A stretch of DNA of 64,000 nucleotides. Origin: Euonymus europaeus. Lineage: Eukaryota > Streptophyta > Magnoliopsida > Celastrales > Celastraceae. Under the pieces are notes generated by a model that was not told the origin of the DNA, did not search any database, and saw only the letters and a list, made by a program, of their open reading frames with translations. Each line of letters opens with the position of its first letter. The first letter of the stretch is position 1. The stretch lies in NCBI GenBank assembly GCA_963580455.1, contig OY756957.1:31216501-31280500 (forward strand). The letters run 5' to 3'. The position numbers and the translations under genes are program-made. Positions 23,814 to 37,519 of this stretch are shown in pieces.

Positions 23814-24198
23814 TAATTCTGCATAATCTCGAATGTTATCAGTTCCGGTACATAGACCAAATGATGCAATGCAAGAAAAAGTTCCTAGATTCATGGAGAT
23901 ATATAATAGCATATAAGTTATCATGCTTGCATATCCACCATTTGAGTCTCCAACATATATTCCAATAATTACATATCCGATTTGACCTTTGGACAAATAT
24001 GCAAGCATACGTTTCATGCTTGTTTGAGTAATAGCAATGAGATTCCCCAATATCATGGTAAGAAAAGCTAGGATTTCCAGAAGAAGATGCCATTTGTTTG
24101 ATGAGAAGTAAAAAAGGAATATCGAAAATTCGAGTGGCTGAAGCTGAAGCAGCGACTTTCGAAGTAACAGAAAGAAAAGCAACGACTGGAGTGGGAGA
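23814..24198 (-). pseudogene. ndhB: nuclear copy of chloroplast ndhB exon 2 (5' part)
   Basis: Minus-strand translation gives [20 protein letters not shown] then, after a frameshift near 24110-24116 (extra base in a T run), [54 protein letters not shown] and [15 protein letters not shown]. These are clear ndhB (plastid NDH complex subunit 2) membrane-segment sequences, covering about the first 128 codons of exon 2. Homology ends at 23814, and the sequence beyond (to about 23665) is unrelated. Many substitutions and the frameshift show an old, non-functional plastid-to-nucleus transfer. On the intron side it is joined to 24199 onward. Confidence 0.92.
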
Positions 24199-24440
24199 GT
24201 CAGAGTCGAAAAGAGGATTCCTCACTTTTTTCTCTCATTCAAAACCGTGCATGAGGCTTTCATCTCGCACGGCTCCTAAGTGATAAAAGAAAGAAGAACT
24301 CATCTTCTTTCTTTTTTTATTACCTTCCTCACGTATGTATAAGACGAATCCATTCGATTTATAAAAAAAAGGATTACTAATCCTTAACTTTTCGAGGAAT
24401 CCTTCATCAGTGGTTAGGTTCCAACATTAATGGGGGCACT
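24199..24440 (-). pseudogene. ndhB: 3' part of the ndhB group II intron
   Basis: Directly upstream (minus strand) of the exon 2 copy. It contains the domain V hairpin GAGCCGTGCGAGATGAAA / CATGCACGGTTTT (about 24242-24274) and the intron end ...CTCTGAC before the exon, as in plastid ndhB. The intron match is clear to about 24370 and probable to about 24440; where plastid-like sequence gives way to other DNA is uncertain. Confidence 0.8.
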
Positions 24441-24826
24441 TGTGCAATAAATTCAGGGTTTGGGACGTTCCAATTCCAATATATACATAACAATATGGGA
24501 AATTAAGATAGTGACAGTTGCTTCCTGTATATCTCCTCTAGCTCCCACCATTTATATATGCTCCTATTCCACAACATGTCTTGTTCCTGCAAAACCCCTT
24601 ACATTACATTACATGCCCTACCATCGCTAACCTCTACATGTAGATATGTTTTCTTACATATAGTTATGAATCCCCTTTTATAATTAGAAAATCAATCAAT
24701 CAATTGATGATGATGGGAGATGTGATGATAGGTCACTATTAGGTTTGTCTTCAGATTTTATAAGTAACAATTTGCCGTGAAGCATCGAAGAGGAGGGAGA
24801 GCTTGATTTCTTCCGAAATTTCTGGT
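24205..24826. repeat. 622-bp direct repeat, copy 2
   Basis: Second copy of the block at 20107-20728, with identical length. Here it continues on its left side into ndhB exon 2, so this copy preserves the original plastid junction and copy 1 is probably derived from it or from a common source. Confidence 0.9.
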
Positions 24827-26455
24827 TTTTATCTTGCAATTTTTAGAACCATGAATTATTCTATCATTACTTTCGTTGTTCTTAGTATTATGAGGAACTA
24901 ATCCTCTACTAAGGCTCTAATGTAGCCTAGTCATGATTGTTCAATGAATTTGGTGTTTGTTAATCCATGATTATTATTCTTTGTTTGAGTATCTATTGGT
25001 GTGTTTAATGTGTTAGGATACATATCCTTGTGTATCCTTGTGTAATAGGACTAGATGTAACTACATGTAAGCCTGTAATAAAATTGGATATAATTGCATG
25101 TAAGCTTACCATGTAGACTCTAGGTTACTTGACTTGTCAGTCTTTGAGTGTGGATAGAACTCTAAATATACAAGGACTTTGGTATATGATTTTTAGAGGT
25201 TTTTTTGTGAGGTTTTCTTTCCTAACTAGGAGATATCTCTCAGGTGATTGTAATGAAACAAAATTTCTCATCTACATATCACTTGAGTAGTTGAGATTAT
25301 AATGGACTTTATGGGACAACTAGTGGATAAAGGTTTATCTCCTACTATTTTGGCTGATTTTATCTGGACAATTTTTATTGAGATAAATGTCTCTTTTGTT
25401 TATTTTAATCCAGGTTGTTTATTATCTGATGGAGATGATAATGATCGATATTTTATCTTGATCTCAAGAGAAGCTGGTCGCCTATATAAAGAGACATCCC
25501 ATTGAGAAAAACTGTCGAAGCTTTTGAGAGGTTTATGTTTGAGAGAGATCTTGTTTTTGTGAGTTTTGAGGTTTTTATTATTTCATTCTCTTTGATAATA
25601 AAGAGAGAAAGAGTGATTAGTGATTGAGTGTTGTTCGTTCGTCCTTTTCAAGTTGATCCAACTAAGGAAGAAGAAGAACATTGTTCTGCATAGCTAGTGT
25701 AATCTGATGCTCTGGTTATCTGAAGGTTACTTGGATCTTACATCCAAAACAAAGTCTCTTGAAGGAATCAAGAGCATTTCAAATCATCATTGGAGTGTTG
25801 ATTTGGGTTGAAGCATACGCTGAGTCAAGTTGTACAATCAAGTCGTAGATAACGATATATTGTAAGCTCTTTCTCATATAGTGGATTGTTTCAAAGGTTG
25901 GTCGCTTATAGACTCGAGGTTTTTTCCCGTTGGGGTTTCCTCGTGAAATTATTTTGTTCATTTGATTTTGTTTGTCTATATTACGTTGTCTAACGTATTG
26001 GCAAAAGTCTTTCATATTCTCATAATGCTTTTGAATATTTGAATGACTTGATGCTAAACATGAGATTGGAAGGAGATTGTTTAGAATTGCTTCTTACAAT
26101 GGATACCGTAGGTTTGATGAACCATATGAATATAGAGGTGTTGCATATGTAGTCGTTACATGATTTTCCATAGAATTTAATGGGTTTTTATTATCTAAAT
26201 CCGATTGTTAGGAGTAACAGGGGTTAGTGATAGAAATACTTTTGATATAACCAGGAATGGAGTATTGAATATGTTGGGGAAAATTGACTATCAACATGGA
26301 TAATAATTGAGTTTAACATGCCAAAGGATTTGGGTGAGATTGGTGATGGTGAAATAAGATATCCTAGTGCTTTTTAATTGATTAATTTTCTGTTTATTAT
26401 TTTCTTGCTATTTAGTTTAATCAACTTCTCAATATTCCATTGTCCAAATAGTGTT
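24827..26455. other. unassigned region, possible LTR-like stretch at about 25012-25640
   Basis: No gene recognised. From TGTTAGGATACATATCC (25012) to about 25640 the layout resembles an LTR: a TATA-like CTATATAAAG at about 25481, then a GA-rich leader and several AATAAAG-type signals near 25600. No matching second copy, polypurine tract or coding part was found, so a solo LTR is only a possibility. Confidence 0.3.
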
Positions 26456-27871
26456 AGGGTTAATTACTTTGGTTACTCATTGACAATTCATTCAATTCTC
26501 TTGGGTTCGACACTTTACTTTCCATTAGATTACTTGTGTGATTTGTGCGCTTGCAATTTTTCTCATCAGCCACCCAAGCTACAAACAAATTCTCCCCGTC
26601 TATGCCTTGCTTAGCAAGAACATCACCACATAATTGGCCTCCCCTAACGTATGAGAAAAGGGGCAGAAGATAGCAAAGACATAGAGTTACCAATAACATT
26701 AAAATATGGGTCAAACAACCAAGGATGAGACCCTTCTTTGGACAACCAATTCATTGCATTTATTGAGTCAAATTCAACAATAAATTCACAGTTTGCGATA
26801 TGATGCTCAATAGTAATCTCAAGGACTACGCGGATAGCTGTGAGCTCAGCCCCATTTGCATCTTGATAGTCACAAGGCCTAGAAAAAATGCATAAGAATC
26901 TTCTTTCAACATCTTTTAAAACCGCCCATACCAGTATCATTATTCCTAAAGGACCCATCAGTATTCCATTTAAAATTAAAATACCTTCTAGAGGGGCAAT
27001 CCATGTGCTTTTTGGCCGAACCTTTTTGTGAAGACCTGATTTGAACTTCAAGCCATCAGAGGAATTTAATAGCTTAGAACCACTATAAGGGAGACTAATG
27101 TCCAAAGCTCTCAGCCAAAGTCCAAATCTAATGAAAATCAAATAATGAATACATTCCCACTCCACTTTCTTTCCATTAAAGATTAAGTTATTGGGATCGG
27201 TCCAGATGGTCCATATAATTGCCGAGAATAACATGTATCATACCTTCTCTTGTCTCCTTCCTGAAGCAAAGAATATCCATCACTCAAAGAGAATGGATTG
27301 AATTTGGCAAGCACCAAGCCATCCCCCATCAAGAAAGGATTTTATACCAAATCTGACTAGGTCCCGAACAATGAAGCAATAGCTGATCAATGGACACCAC
27401 ACGAGATTGACAGAAAGGACAATTAGCAGCAGCTATATTTATAATTCCTAGTCTTTGCAGTCTTTCCCTCAAGTTAATCCGACAATGCAAAATCAGCCAC
27501 AAAAAATTCTATTTTTGGTGGTGACCAACCTCTCCAAATTCTAATGGAAGTTATCGACATAAGACCAATCTCTTGATTCTCCAAAGCTCTAGTCAAATAT
27601 TTAACTGTGAATTCCCATTCACCGAATGACACAAAATAATTTTAGCACAACTATTAGGATTCATAACCACGCTCCCTATAACATGAAAAGGATCATTTTC
27701 AAGTTCTTCTTCCCATTGAAAAAGATCCCTTCTCCAAGGAATTACCCAAATCCACTTTGCGCCTTCCCAAAAACCAAAATTATGAACTATCTGGTTTTGA
27801 AGGTTGCATAAGCTGTAAAGCCTTGGAAAATTGGTTTTTAAAGGTTTCAATCCCACCCATTTGTCCTCTCA
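26456..27871 (-). pseudogene. LINE ORF2 remnant (zinc-binding and RNase H part), cut at the satellite edge
   Basis: Read on the minus strand from the satellite junction: 27868-27593 gives LINE ORF2 text (WVGLKPLKTNFPRLYSL, then GFWEGAKWIWVIPWRRDLF). About 27580-27430 gives WRGWSPPKIEFF-like and the zinc-binding CPFCQSR..SIDQLLLHC. 27234-26644 gives the RNase H-like domain, with the catalytic NTDGS start readable in a second frame near 26960 and NGAELTAIRVVLEITIEHH further on, and 26640-26570 gives DVLAKQGIDGENLFVAW. Several frameshifts and stops make it non-functional. The fingers and palm of the reverse transcriptase and the endonuclease are missing because the sequence stops at 27871, where the satellite starts. 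Confidence 0.85.
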
Positions 27872-30029
27872 TTAGCCGCGAAATGTGGTTTCTTTACGTA
27901 AACGGTTTTATGAATATCCGTTGACTCCGAGTTCTGAATTCGGTCATTTTTAGCTTGATTTCACACTACTTTTCGAGCTCTACGATCCTGGCATTTCGGA
28001 TTTTGATTTCAGAACTCGTGGCTAGTTGGTATCGTTTCACCTAGTTAGCCGCAAAATGTGGTTTCTTTACGTAAACGGTTTTATGAATATCCGTTGACTC
28101 CGAGTTCTGAATTCGGTGATTTTTAGCTTGATTTCACACTACTTTTCAAGCTCTAAAATCCTGGGTTTTCGGATTTCGATTTCAGAACTCGGGGCTAGTA
28201 GGTCTCGTTTCATCTAGTTAGCCGCAAAATGTGATTTCTTTACGTAAACGGTTTTATGAATATCCGTTGACTCCGAGTTCTGAATTCGGTGATTTTTAGC
28301 TTGATTTCACTCTAATTTTCGAGCTCTACGATCCTGGCATTTCGGATTTTGATTTCATAACTCGTGGCTAGTAGGTCTCGTTTCACCTAGTTAGCCGCGA
28401 AATGTGGTTTCTTTACGTAAACGGTTTTATGAATATCCGTTGACTCCGAGTTCTGAATTCGGTGATTTTTAGCTTGATTTCACACTACTTTTCGAGCTCT
28501 ACAATCCTGGCATTTCGGATTTTGATTACAGAACTCGTGGCAAGTAGGTCTCGTTTCACCTAGTTAGCCGCGAAATGTGGTTTCTTTACGTAAACGGTTT
28601 TATGAATATCCTTTGACTCCGAGTTCTGAATTCGGTGATTTTTAGCTTGATTTCACACTACTTTTCGAGCTCTACAATCCAGGTTTTTCGGATTTTGATT
28701 TCATAACTCGTGGCTAGTAGGTCACCTTGTTAGCCGCGAAATGTGGTTTCTTTACGTAAACGGTTTTAAGAATATCCGTTGACTCCGAGTTCTGAATTCG
28801 GTGATTTTTAGCTTGATTTCACACTACTTTTCGAGCTCTACGATCCTGGAGTTTCGGATTTTGATTTCAGAACTCGTGGCTAGTTGGTCTCGTTTCACCT
28901 AGTTAGCCGCGAAATGTGGTTTCTTTACGTAAACGGTTTTATGAATATCCGTTGACTCCGAGTTCTGAATTCAGTGATTTTTAGCTTGATTTCACACTAC
29001 TTTTCGAGCTCTACAATCCAGCGTTTTCGGATTTTGATTTCAGAACTCGTGGCTAGCAGGTCTCGTTTCACCTAGTTAGCCGCGAAATGTGGTTTCTTTA
29101 CGTAAACGGTTTTATGAATATCCGTTGACTCCAAGTTCTGAATTCGGTGATTTTTAGCTTGATTTCACACTAGTTTTCGAGCTCTACAATCCTGGCATTT
29201 CGGATTTTGATTTCAGAACTCGTGGCTAGTAGGTCTCGTTTCACCTAGTTAGCCGCGAAATGTGGTTTCTTTACGTAAGCGATTTTATGAATATCCTTTG
29301 ACTACGAGTTCTGAATTCGGTGATTTTTAGCTTGAATTCACACTACTTTTCGAGCTCTACCATCCAGGCATTTCGGATTTTGAATTCAGAACTCGTGGCT
29401 AGTAGGTCTCGATTCACCTATTTAGCCGCGAAATGTGGTTTCTTTACGTAAACGGTTTTCTGAATATCCGTTGACTCGGAGTTCTGAATTCGGTGATTTT
29501 TAGTTTTATTTCGCACTACTTTTCGAGCTCAACAATCCTGGGATTTCGGATTTTGATTTCAGAACACGTGGCTAGTAGGTCTTGTTTCACCTAGTTAGCC
29601 GCGAAATGTGGTTTCTTTACGTAAACGGTTTTATGAATATCTGTTGACTCCGAGTTCTGAATTCAGTGATTTTTAGCTTGATTTCACACTACTTTTCGAG
29701 CTCTACAATCCTCGCGTTTCGGATTTTTATTTCAGAACTCGTGTATAGTTGGTCTCGTTTCACCTATTTAGCCGCGAAATGTGGTTTCTTTACGTAAACA
29801 GTTTTATGAATATCCGTTGACTCCGAGTTTTGAATTCGGTGATTTTTAGCTTGATTTCACACTACTTTTCGAGCTCTACAATCCTGAAATTTCGGATTTT
29901 GATTTCAGAACTCGTGGCTAGTAGGTCTCGTTTCACCTAGTTAGCCGCGAAATGTGGTTTCTTTACGTAAACGGTTTTATGAATATCCGTTGACTCCGAG
30001 TTCTGAATTCGGTGATTTTTAGCTTGATT

Positions 30030-33000
30030 TCACATTACTTTTCGAGCTCTACAATCCAGGGTTTTTGGATTTTGATTTCAGAACTCGTGGCTAGTTGGTC
30101 TCGTTTCACCTAGTTAGCCGCGAAGTGTGGTTTCTTTACGTAAACAGTTTTATGAATATTCGTTGACTCCGAGTTCTGAATTCGGTGATTTTTAGCTTGA
30201 TTTCACACTACTTTTCGAGCTCTACGATCCTGGAGTTTCGGATTTTGATTTCAGAACTCGTGGCTAGTTGGTCTCGTTTCACCTAGTTAGCCGCGAAATG
30301 TGGTTTCTTTACGTAAACGGTTTTATGAATATCCGTTGACTCCGAGTTCTGAATTCAGTGATTTTTATCATTATTTCACACTACTTTTCGAGCTCTACAA
30401 TCCTGACGTTTCGTATTTTGATTTCAGAACTCGTGGCTAGTAGGTCTTGTTTCACCTAGTTAGCCGCGAAATGTGGTTTCTTTACGTAAACGGTTTTATG
30501 AATATCCGTTGACTCCGAGTTTTGAATTCGGTGATTTTTAGCTTGATTTCACACTACTTTTCGAGCTCTACCATCCTGGGTTTTCGGATTTTGATTTCAG
30601 AACTCGTGGCTAGCAGGTCTCGTTTCACCTAGTTAGCCGCGAATTGTGGTTTCTTTACGTAAACGGTTTTATGAATATCCGTTGACTCCGAGTTCTGAAT
30701 TCGGTGATTTTTAGCTTGATTTCACACTACTTTTCGAGCTCTACAATCCTGGGTTTTCGGATTTCGATTTCAGAACTCGTGGCTAGCAGGTCTCGTTTCA
30801 CCTAGTTAGCCGCGAAATGTGGTTTCTTTACGTAAACGGTTTTATGAATATCCTTTGACTCCGAGTTCTGAATTCGGTGATTTTTAGCTTGATTTCACAC
30901 TACTTTTCGAGCTCCACAATCCTCGCGTTTCGAATTTTGATTTCAGAACTCGTGGATAGTTGGTCTCGTTTCACCTAGTTAGCCGCGAAATGTGGTTTCT
31001 TTACGTAAACGATTTTATGAATATCCTTTGACTACGAGTTCTGAATTCGGTGATTTTTAGCTTGATTTCACACTACTTTTCGAGCTCTACCATCCTGGCA
31101 TTTCGGATTTTGATTTCAGAACTCGTGGCTAGTAGGTCTCGATTCACCTATTTAGCCGCGAAATGTGGTTTCTTTACGTAAACGGTTTTATGAATATCCG
31201 TTGACTCCGAGTTCTGAATTCGGTGATTTTTAGCTTGATTTCGCACTACATTACGAGTTCAACAATCCTGGCGTTTCGGATTTTCATTTCAGAACTCGTG
31301 GCTAGGAGGTCTTGTTTCACCTAGTTAGCCGCGAAATGTGGTTTCTTTACGTAAACGGTTTTATGAATATTCGTTGACTCCGAGTTTTGAATTCGGTGAT
31401 TTTTAGCTTTATTTCACACTACTTTTTGAGCTCTACAATCTTGGGTTTTCGGATTTCGATTTCAGAACTCGTGGCTACCAGGTCTCGTTTCACCTACTTA
31501 GCCGCGAAATGTGGTTTCTTTACGTAAACGGTTTTATGAATATCCGTTGACTCCGAGTTCTGAATTCGGTGATTTTTAGCTTGATTTCACATTACTTTTC
31601 GAGCTCTACAATCCAGGGTTTTTGGATTTTGATTTCAGAACTCGTGGCTAGTTGGTCTCGTTTCACCTAGTTAGCCGCGAAGTGTGGTTTCTTTACGTAA
31701 ACAGTTTTATGAATATTCGTTGACTCCGAGTTCTGAATTCGGTGATTTTTAGCTTGATTTCACACTACTTTTCGAGCTCTACGATCCTGGAGTTTCGGAT
31801 TTTGATTTCAGAACTCGTGGCTAGTTGGTCTCGTTTCACCTAGTTAGCCGCGAAATGTGGTTTCTTTACGTAAACGGTTTTATGAATATCCGTTGACTCC
31901 GAGTTCTGAATTCAGTGATTTTTAGCATTATTTCACACTACTTTTCGAGCTCTACAATCCTGACGTTTCGTATTTTGATTTCAGAACTCGTGGCTAGTAG
32001 GTCTTGTTTCACCCAGTTAGCCGCGAAATGTGGTTTCTTTACGTAAACAGTTTTATGAATATCCGTTGACTCCGAGTTCTGAATTCGGTGATTTTTAGCT
32101 TGATTTCGCACTACTTTTCGAGCTCTACCATCCTGGGTTTTCGGATTTTCATTTCAGAACTCGTGGCTAGGAGGTCTTGTTTCACCTAGTTAGCCGCGAA
32201 ATGTGGTTTCTTTACGTAAACGGTCTTATGAATATCCGTTGACTCCGAGTTCTGAATTCAGTGATTTTTAGCTTGATTTCACACTACTTTTCGAGCTCTA
32301 CAATCCTGGGTTTTCGGATTTCGATTTCAGAACTCGTGGCTAGCAGGTCTCGTTTCACCTAGTTAGCCGCGAAATGTGGTTTCTTTACGTAAACGGTTTT
32401 ATGAATATCCTTTGACTCCGAGTTCTGAATTCGGTGATTTTTAGCTTGATTTCACACTACTTTTCGAGCTCCACAATCCTCGGGTTTCGAATTTTGATTT
32501 CAGAACTCGTGGATAGTTGTTCTCGTTTCACCTAGTTAGCCGCGAAATGTGGTTTCTTTACGTAAACGATTTTATGAATATCCTTTGACTACGAGTTCTG
32601 AATTCGGTGATTTTTAGCTTGATTTCACACTACTTTTCGAGCTCTACCATCCTGGCATTTCGGATTTTGATTTCAGAACTCGTGGCTAGTAGGTCTCGAT
32701 TCACCTATTTAGCCGCGAAATGTGGTTTCTTTACGTAAACGGTTTTATGAATATCCGTTGACTCCGAGTTCTGAATTCGGTGATTTTTAGCTTGATTTCG
32801 CACTACATTACGAGTTCAACAATCCTGGCGTTTCGGATTTTCATTTCAGAACTCGTGGCTAGGAGGTCTTGTTTCACCTAGTTAGCCGCGAAATGTGGTT
32901 TCTTTACGTAAACGGTTTTATGAATATTCGTTGACTCCGAGTTTTGAATTCGGTGATTTTTAGCTTGATTTCACACTACTTTTTGAGCTCTACAATCTTG

Positions 33001-33050
33001 GGTTTTCGAATTTCGATTTCAGAACTCGTGGCTAGCAGGTCTCGTTTCAC
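30030..33050 (+). repeat. higher-order repeat, 9-mer (1557 bp), two copies
   Basis: Rare variants recur at exactly 1557 bp (9 x 173): CCAGGGTTTTTGG at 30056 and 31613, GCTCCACAATCCTCG at 30911 and 32468, and TTACGAGTTCAACAATCC at 31251 and 32808. The copies differ at few positions. Confidence 0.9.
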
Positions 33051-36000
33051 GTAGTTAGCCGCGAAATGTGGTTTCTTTACGTAAACGGTTTTATGAATAT
33101 CCGTTGACTCCGAGTTCTGAATTCGGTGATTTTTAGCTTGATTTCACACTACTTTTCGAGCTCTACAATCCTGGAGTTTCGGATTTTGATTTCAGAACTC
33201 CTGGCTAGTAGGTCTCGTTTCACCTAGTTAGCCGCGAAATGTGGTTTTTTTACGTAAACGATTTTATGAATATCCTTTGACTACGAGTTCTGAATTCGGT
33301 GATTTTTAGCTTGATTTCACACTACTTTTCGAGCTCTACCATCCTGGCATTTCGGATTTTGATTTCAGAACTCGTGGCTAGTAGGTCTCGATTCACCTAT
33401 TTAGACGCGAAATGTGGTTTCTTTACTTAAACGGTTTTCTGAATATCCGTTGACTCCGAGTTCTGAATTCGGTGATTTTTAGATTGATTTTGCACTACTT
33501 TTCGAGCTCAACAATCCAGGCCTTTCAGATTTTGATTTCAGAACTCGTGGCTAGTAGGTCTTGTTTCACCAAGTTAGCCGCGAAATGTGGTTTCTTTACG
33601 TGAACGGTTTTATGAATATCCGTTGACTCCGAGTTCTTAATTCGGTGATTTTTAGCTTGATTTCAAACTACTTTTCGAGCTCTACAATCCTGGGTTTTCG
33701 GATTTCGATTTCAGAACTCGTGACTAGCAGGTCTCCTTTCACCTAGTTAGCCGCGAAATGTGGTTTCTTTACGTAAACGATTTTATGAATATCCTTTGAC
33801 TACGAGTTCTGAATTCGGTGATTTTTAGCTTGATTTCACACTACTTTTCGAGCTCTACCATCCTGGCATTTCGGATTGTGATTTCAGAACTCGTGGCTAG
33901 TAGGTCTCGATTCACCTATTTAGCCGCGAAATATGGTTTCTTTACGTAAACGGTTTTATGAATATCCGTTGACTCCGAGTTCTGAATTCGGTGATTTTTA
34001 GCTTGATTTCGCACTACATTTCGAGGTCAACAATCCTGGCGTTTCGGATTTTGATTTCAGAACTCGTGGCTAGTAGGTCTTGTTTCACCTAGTTAGCCGC
34101 GAAATGTGGTTTCTTTACTTAAACGGTTTTATGAATATTCGTTGACTCCGAGTTCTGAATTCGGTGATTTTTAGCTTGATTTCACACTACTTTTTGAGCT
34201 CTACCATCCTGGCGTTTCGGATTTTGATTTCAGAACTCGTAGCTAGTTGGTCTCGTTTCACCTATTTAGCCGCGAAATGTGGTTTCTTTACGTAAACGGT
34301 TTTATGAATATCCGTTGACTCCGAGTTCTGAATTCGGTGATTTTTAGCTTGATTTCGCACTACTTTTCGAGCTCAACAATCCTGGCGTTTCGGATTTTTA
34401 TTTCAGAACTCGTGGCTAGTAGGTCTTTTTTCACCTAGTTAGCCGCAAAATGTGGTTTATTTACGTAAACGGTTTTATGAATATCCGTTGACTCCGAGTT
34501 CTGAATTCGGTGATTTTTAGCTTGATTTCACACTACTTTTCGAGCTCTACAATCCTGGGTTTTCGGATTTCCATTTCAGAACTCGTGGCCAGCAGGTCTC
34601 ATTTCACCTTGTTAGCCGCGGAATGTGGTTTCTTTACGTAAACGGTTTTATGAATATCCGTTGACTCCGAGTTCTGAATTCGGTGCTTTTTAGCTTGATT
34701 TCACACTACTTTTCGAGCTCTACAATCCTGGCATTTCGGATTTTTATTTCAGAACTCGTGGCCAGTAGGTCTCGTTTCACCTAGTTAGCCGCTAAATGTG
34801 TTTTCTTTACGTAAACGGTTTTTTGAATATCCTTTGACTACGAGTTCTGAATTCGGTGATTTTTAGCTTGATTTCACACTACTTTTCGAGCTCTACCATC
34901 CTGGAATTTCGGATTTTGATTTCAGAACTCGTGGCTATTAGGTCTCGATTCACCCATTTAGCCGCAAAATGTGGTTTCTTTACTTAAACGGTTTTCTGAA
35001 TATCCGTTGACTCCGAGTTCTGAATTCGGTAATTTTTAGATTGATTTCGCAATACTTTTCGAGCTCAACAATCCTGGCCTTTCGGATTTTGATTTCAGAA
35101 CTCGTGGCTAGTAGGTCTCGTTTCACCAAGTTAGCCGCGAAATGTGGTTTCTTTACGTAAACGGTTTTATGAATATCCTTTGACTCCGAGTTCTGAATTC
35201 GGTGATTTTTAGCTTGATTTCACACTACTTTTCGAGCTCTACAATCCTGGGTTTTCGGATTTCGATTTCAGAACTCGTGGATAGCAGGTCTCGTTTCACC
35301 TAGTTAGCCGCAAAATGTGGTTTCTTTACGTAAACGGTTTTATGAATATCCGTTGACTCCGAGTTCTGAATTCAGTGATTTTTAGCTTGATTTCACACTA
35401 CTTTTCGAGCTCTACAATCCTCGCGTTTCGGATTTCGATTTCAGAACTCGTGGTTAGCAGGTCTCGTTTCACCTAGTTAGTCGCGAAATGTGGTTTCTTT
35501 ACGTAAACGGTTTTATGAATATCTGTTGACTCCGAGTTCTGAATTCGGTGATTTTTAGCTTGATTTCACACTACTTTTCGAGCTCTAAAATCCTGGGTTT
35601 TCGGATTTCGATTTCAGAACTCGTGGCTAGTAGGTCTCGATTCACCTATTTAGCCGCGAAATGTGGTTTCTTTACTTAAACGGTTTTCTGAATATCCGTT
35701 GACTCCGACTTCTGAATTCGGTGATTTTTAGATTGATTTCGCACTACTTTTCGAGCTCAACAATCCTGGCCTTTCGGATTTTGATTTCAGAACTCGTGGC
35801 TAGTAGGTCTAGTTTCACCAAGTTAGCCGCGAAATGTGGTTTCTTTACGTAAACGGTTTTATGAATATCCGTTGACTCCGAGTTCTGAATTCGGTGATTT
35901 TTAGCTTGATTTCACACTACTTTTCGAGCTCTACAATCCTGGGTTTTCGGATTTCGATTTCAGAACTCGTGGCTAGCAGGTCTCGTTTCACCTAGTTAGC

Positions 36001-37519
36001 CGCGAAATGTGGTTTCTTTACGTTAACGGTTTTATGAATATCCGTTGACTCCGAGTTCTGAATTCGGTGATTTTTAGCTTGATTTCACACTACTTTTCGA
36101 GCTCTACAATCCTGGGTTTTCGGATTTCGATTTCAGAACTCGTGGCTAGCAGGTCTCGTTTCACCTAGTTAGCCGCGAAATGTGGTTTCTTTACGTAAAC
36201 GGTTTTATGAATATCCGTTGACTACGAGTTCTGAATTCGGTGATTTTTACCTAGATTTCAAAATACTTTTCGAGCTCTACAATCCTGGCGTTTCGTATTT
36301 TGATTTCAGAACTCGTGGCTAGTAGCTCTCGTTTCACTTAGTTAGCCGCGAAATGTGGTTTCTTTACGTAAACGATTTTATGAATATCCTTTGACTACGA
36401 GTTCTGAATTCGGTGATTTTTAGCTTGATTTCACACTACTTTTCGAGCTCTACCATCCTGGCATTTCGGATTTTGATTTCAGAACTCGTGGTTAGCAGGT
36501 CTTGATTCACCTATTTAGCCGCGAAATATGGTTTCTTTACGTAAACGGTTTTCTGAATATCCGTTGACTCCGAGTTCTGAATTCGGTGATTTTTAGCTTG
36601 ATTTCGCACTACTTTTCGAGCTCAACAATCCTGGAGTTTCGGATTTTGATTTCAGAACTCGTGGCTAGTAGGTCTTGTTTCACCTAGTTAGCCGCGAAAT
36701 GTGGTTTCTTTACGTAAACGGTTTTATGAATATCCGTTGACTCCGAGTTCTGAATTCAGTGATTTTTAGCTTGATTTCACACTACTTTTCGAGCTCTACA
36801 ATCCTCGCATTTCGGATTTTGATTTCAGAACTCGTGGATAGTTGGTCTCATTTCACCTATTTAGCCGCGAAACGTGGTTTCTTTTCGTAAACAGTTTTAT
36901 GAATATCCGTTGACTCCGAGTTTTGAATTCGGTGATTTTTAGCTTGATTTCACACTACTTTTCGAGCTCTACAATCCTGGCATTTCGGATTTTGATTTCA
37001 GAACTCGTGGATAGTTGGTCTCGTTTCACCTAGTTAGCCGCGAAATGTGGTTTCTTTACGTAAACGGTTTTATGAATATCCGTTGAGTCCGAGTTCTGAA
37101 TTCGGTGATTTTTAGCTTGATTTCACACTACTTTTCGAGCTCAACAATCCTGGAGTTTCGGATTTTGATTTCAGAACTCGTGGATAGTTGGTCTCGTTTC
37201 ACCTAGTTAGCCGCGAAATGTGGTTTCTTTACGTAAACGGTTTTATGAATATCCGTTGACTCCGAGTTCTGAATTCGGTGATTTTTAGCTTGATTTCACA
37301 CTACTTTTCGAGCTCTACAATCCTGGCGTTTCGGATTTTGATTTCAGAACTCGAGGCTAGCAGGTCTCGTTTCACCTAGTTAGCCGCGAAATGTGGTTTC
37401 TTTACGTAAACGGTTTTATGAATATCCGTTGACTCCGAGTTCTGTATTCGGTGATTTTTAGCTTGATTTCACACTACTTTTCGAGCTCTACAATCCTGGC
37501 GTTTCGGATTTTGATTTCA

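Noticed and set aside
20107..24826. The two 622-bp direct repeats as LTRs of a retrotransposon
   Set aside because: No TG...CA ends, no target duplication, no polypurine tract or primer site, and no pol-like coding between them; they contain plastid intron sequence.
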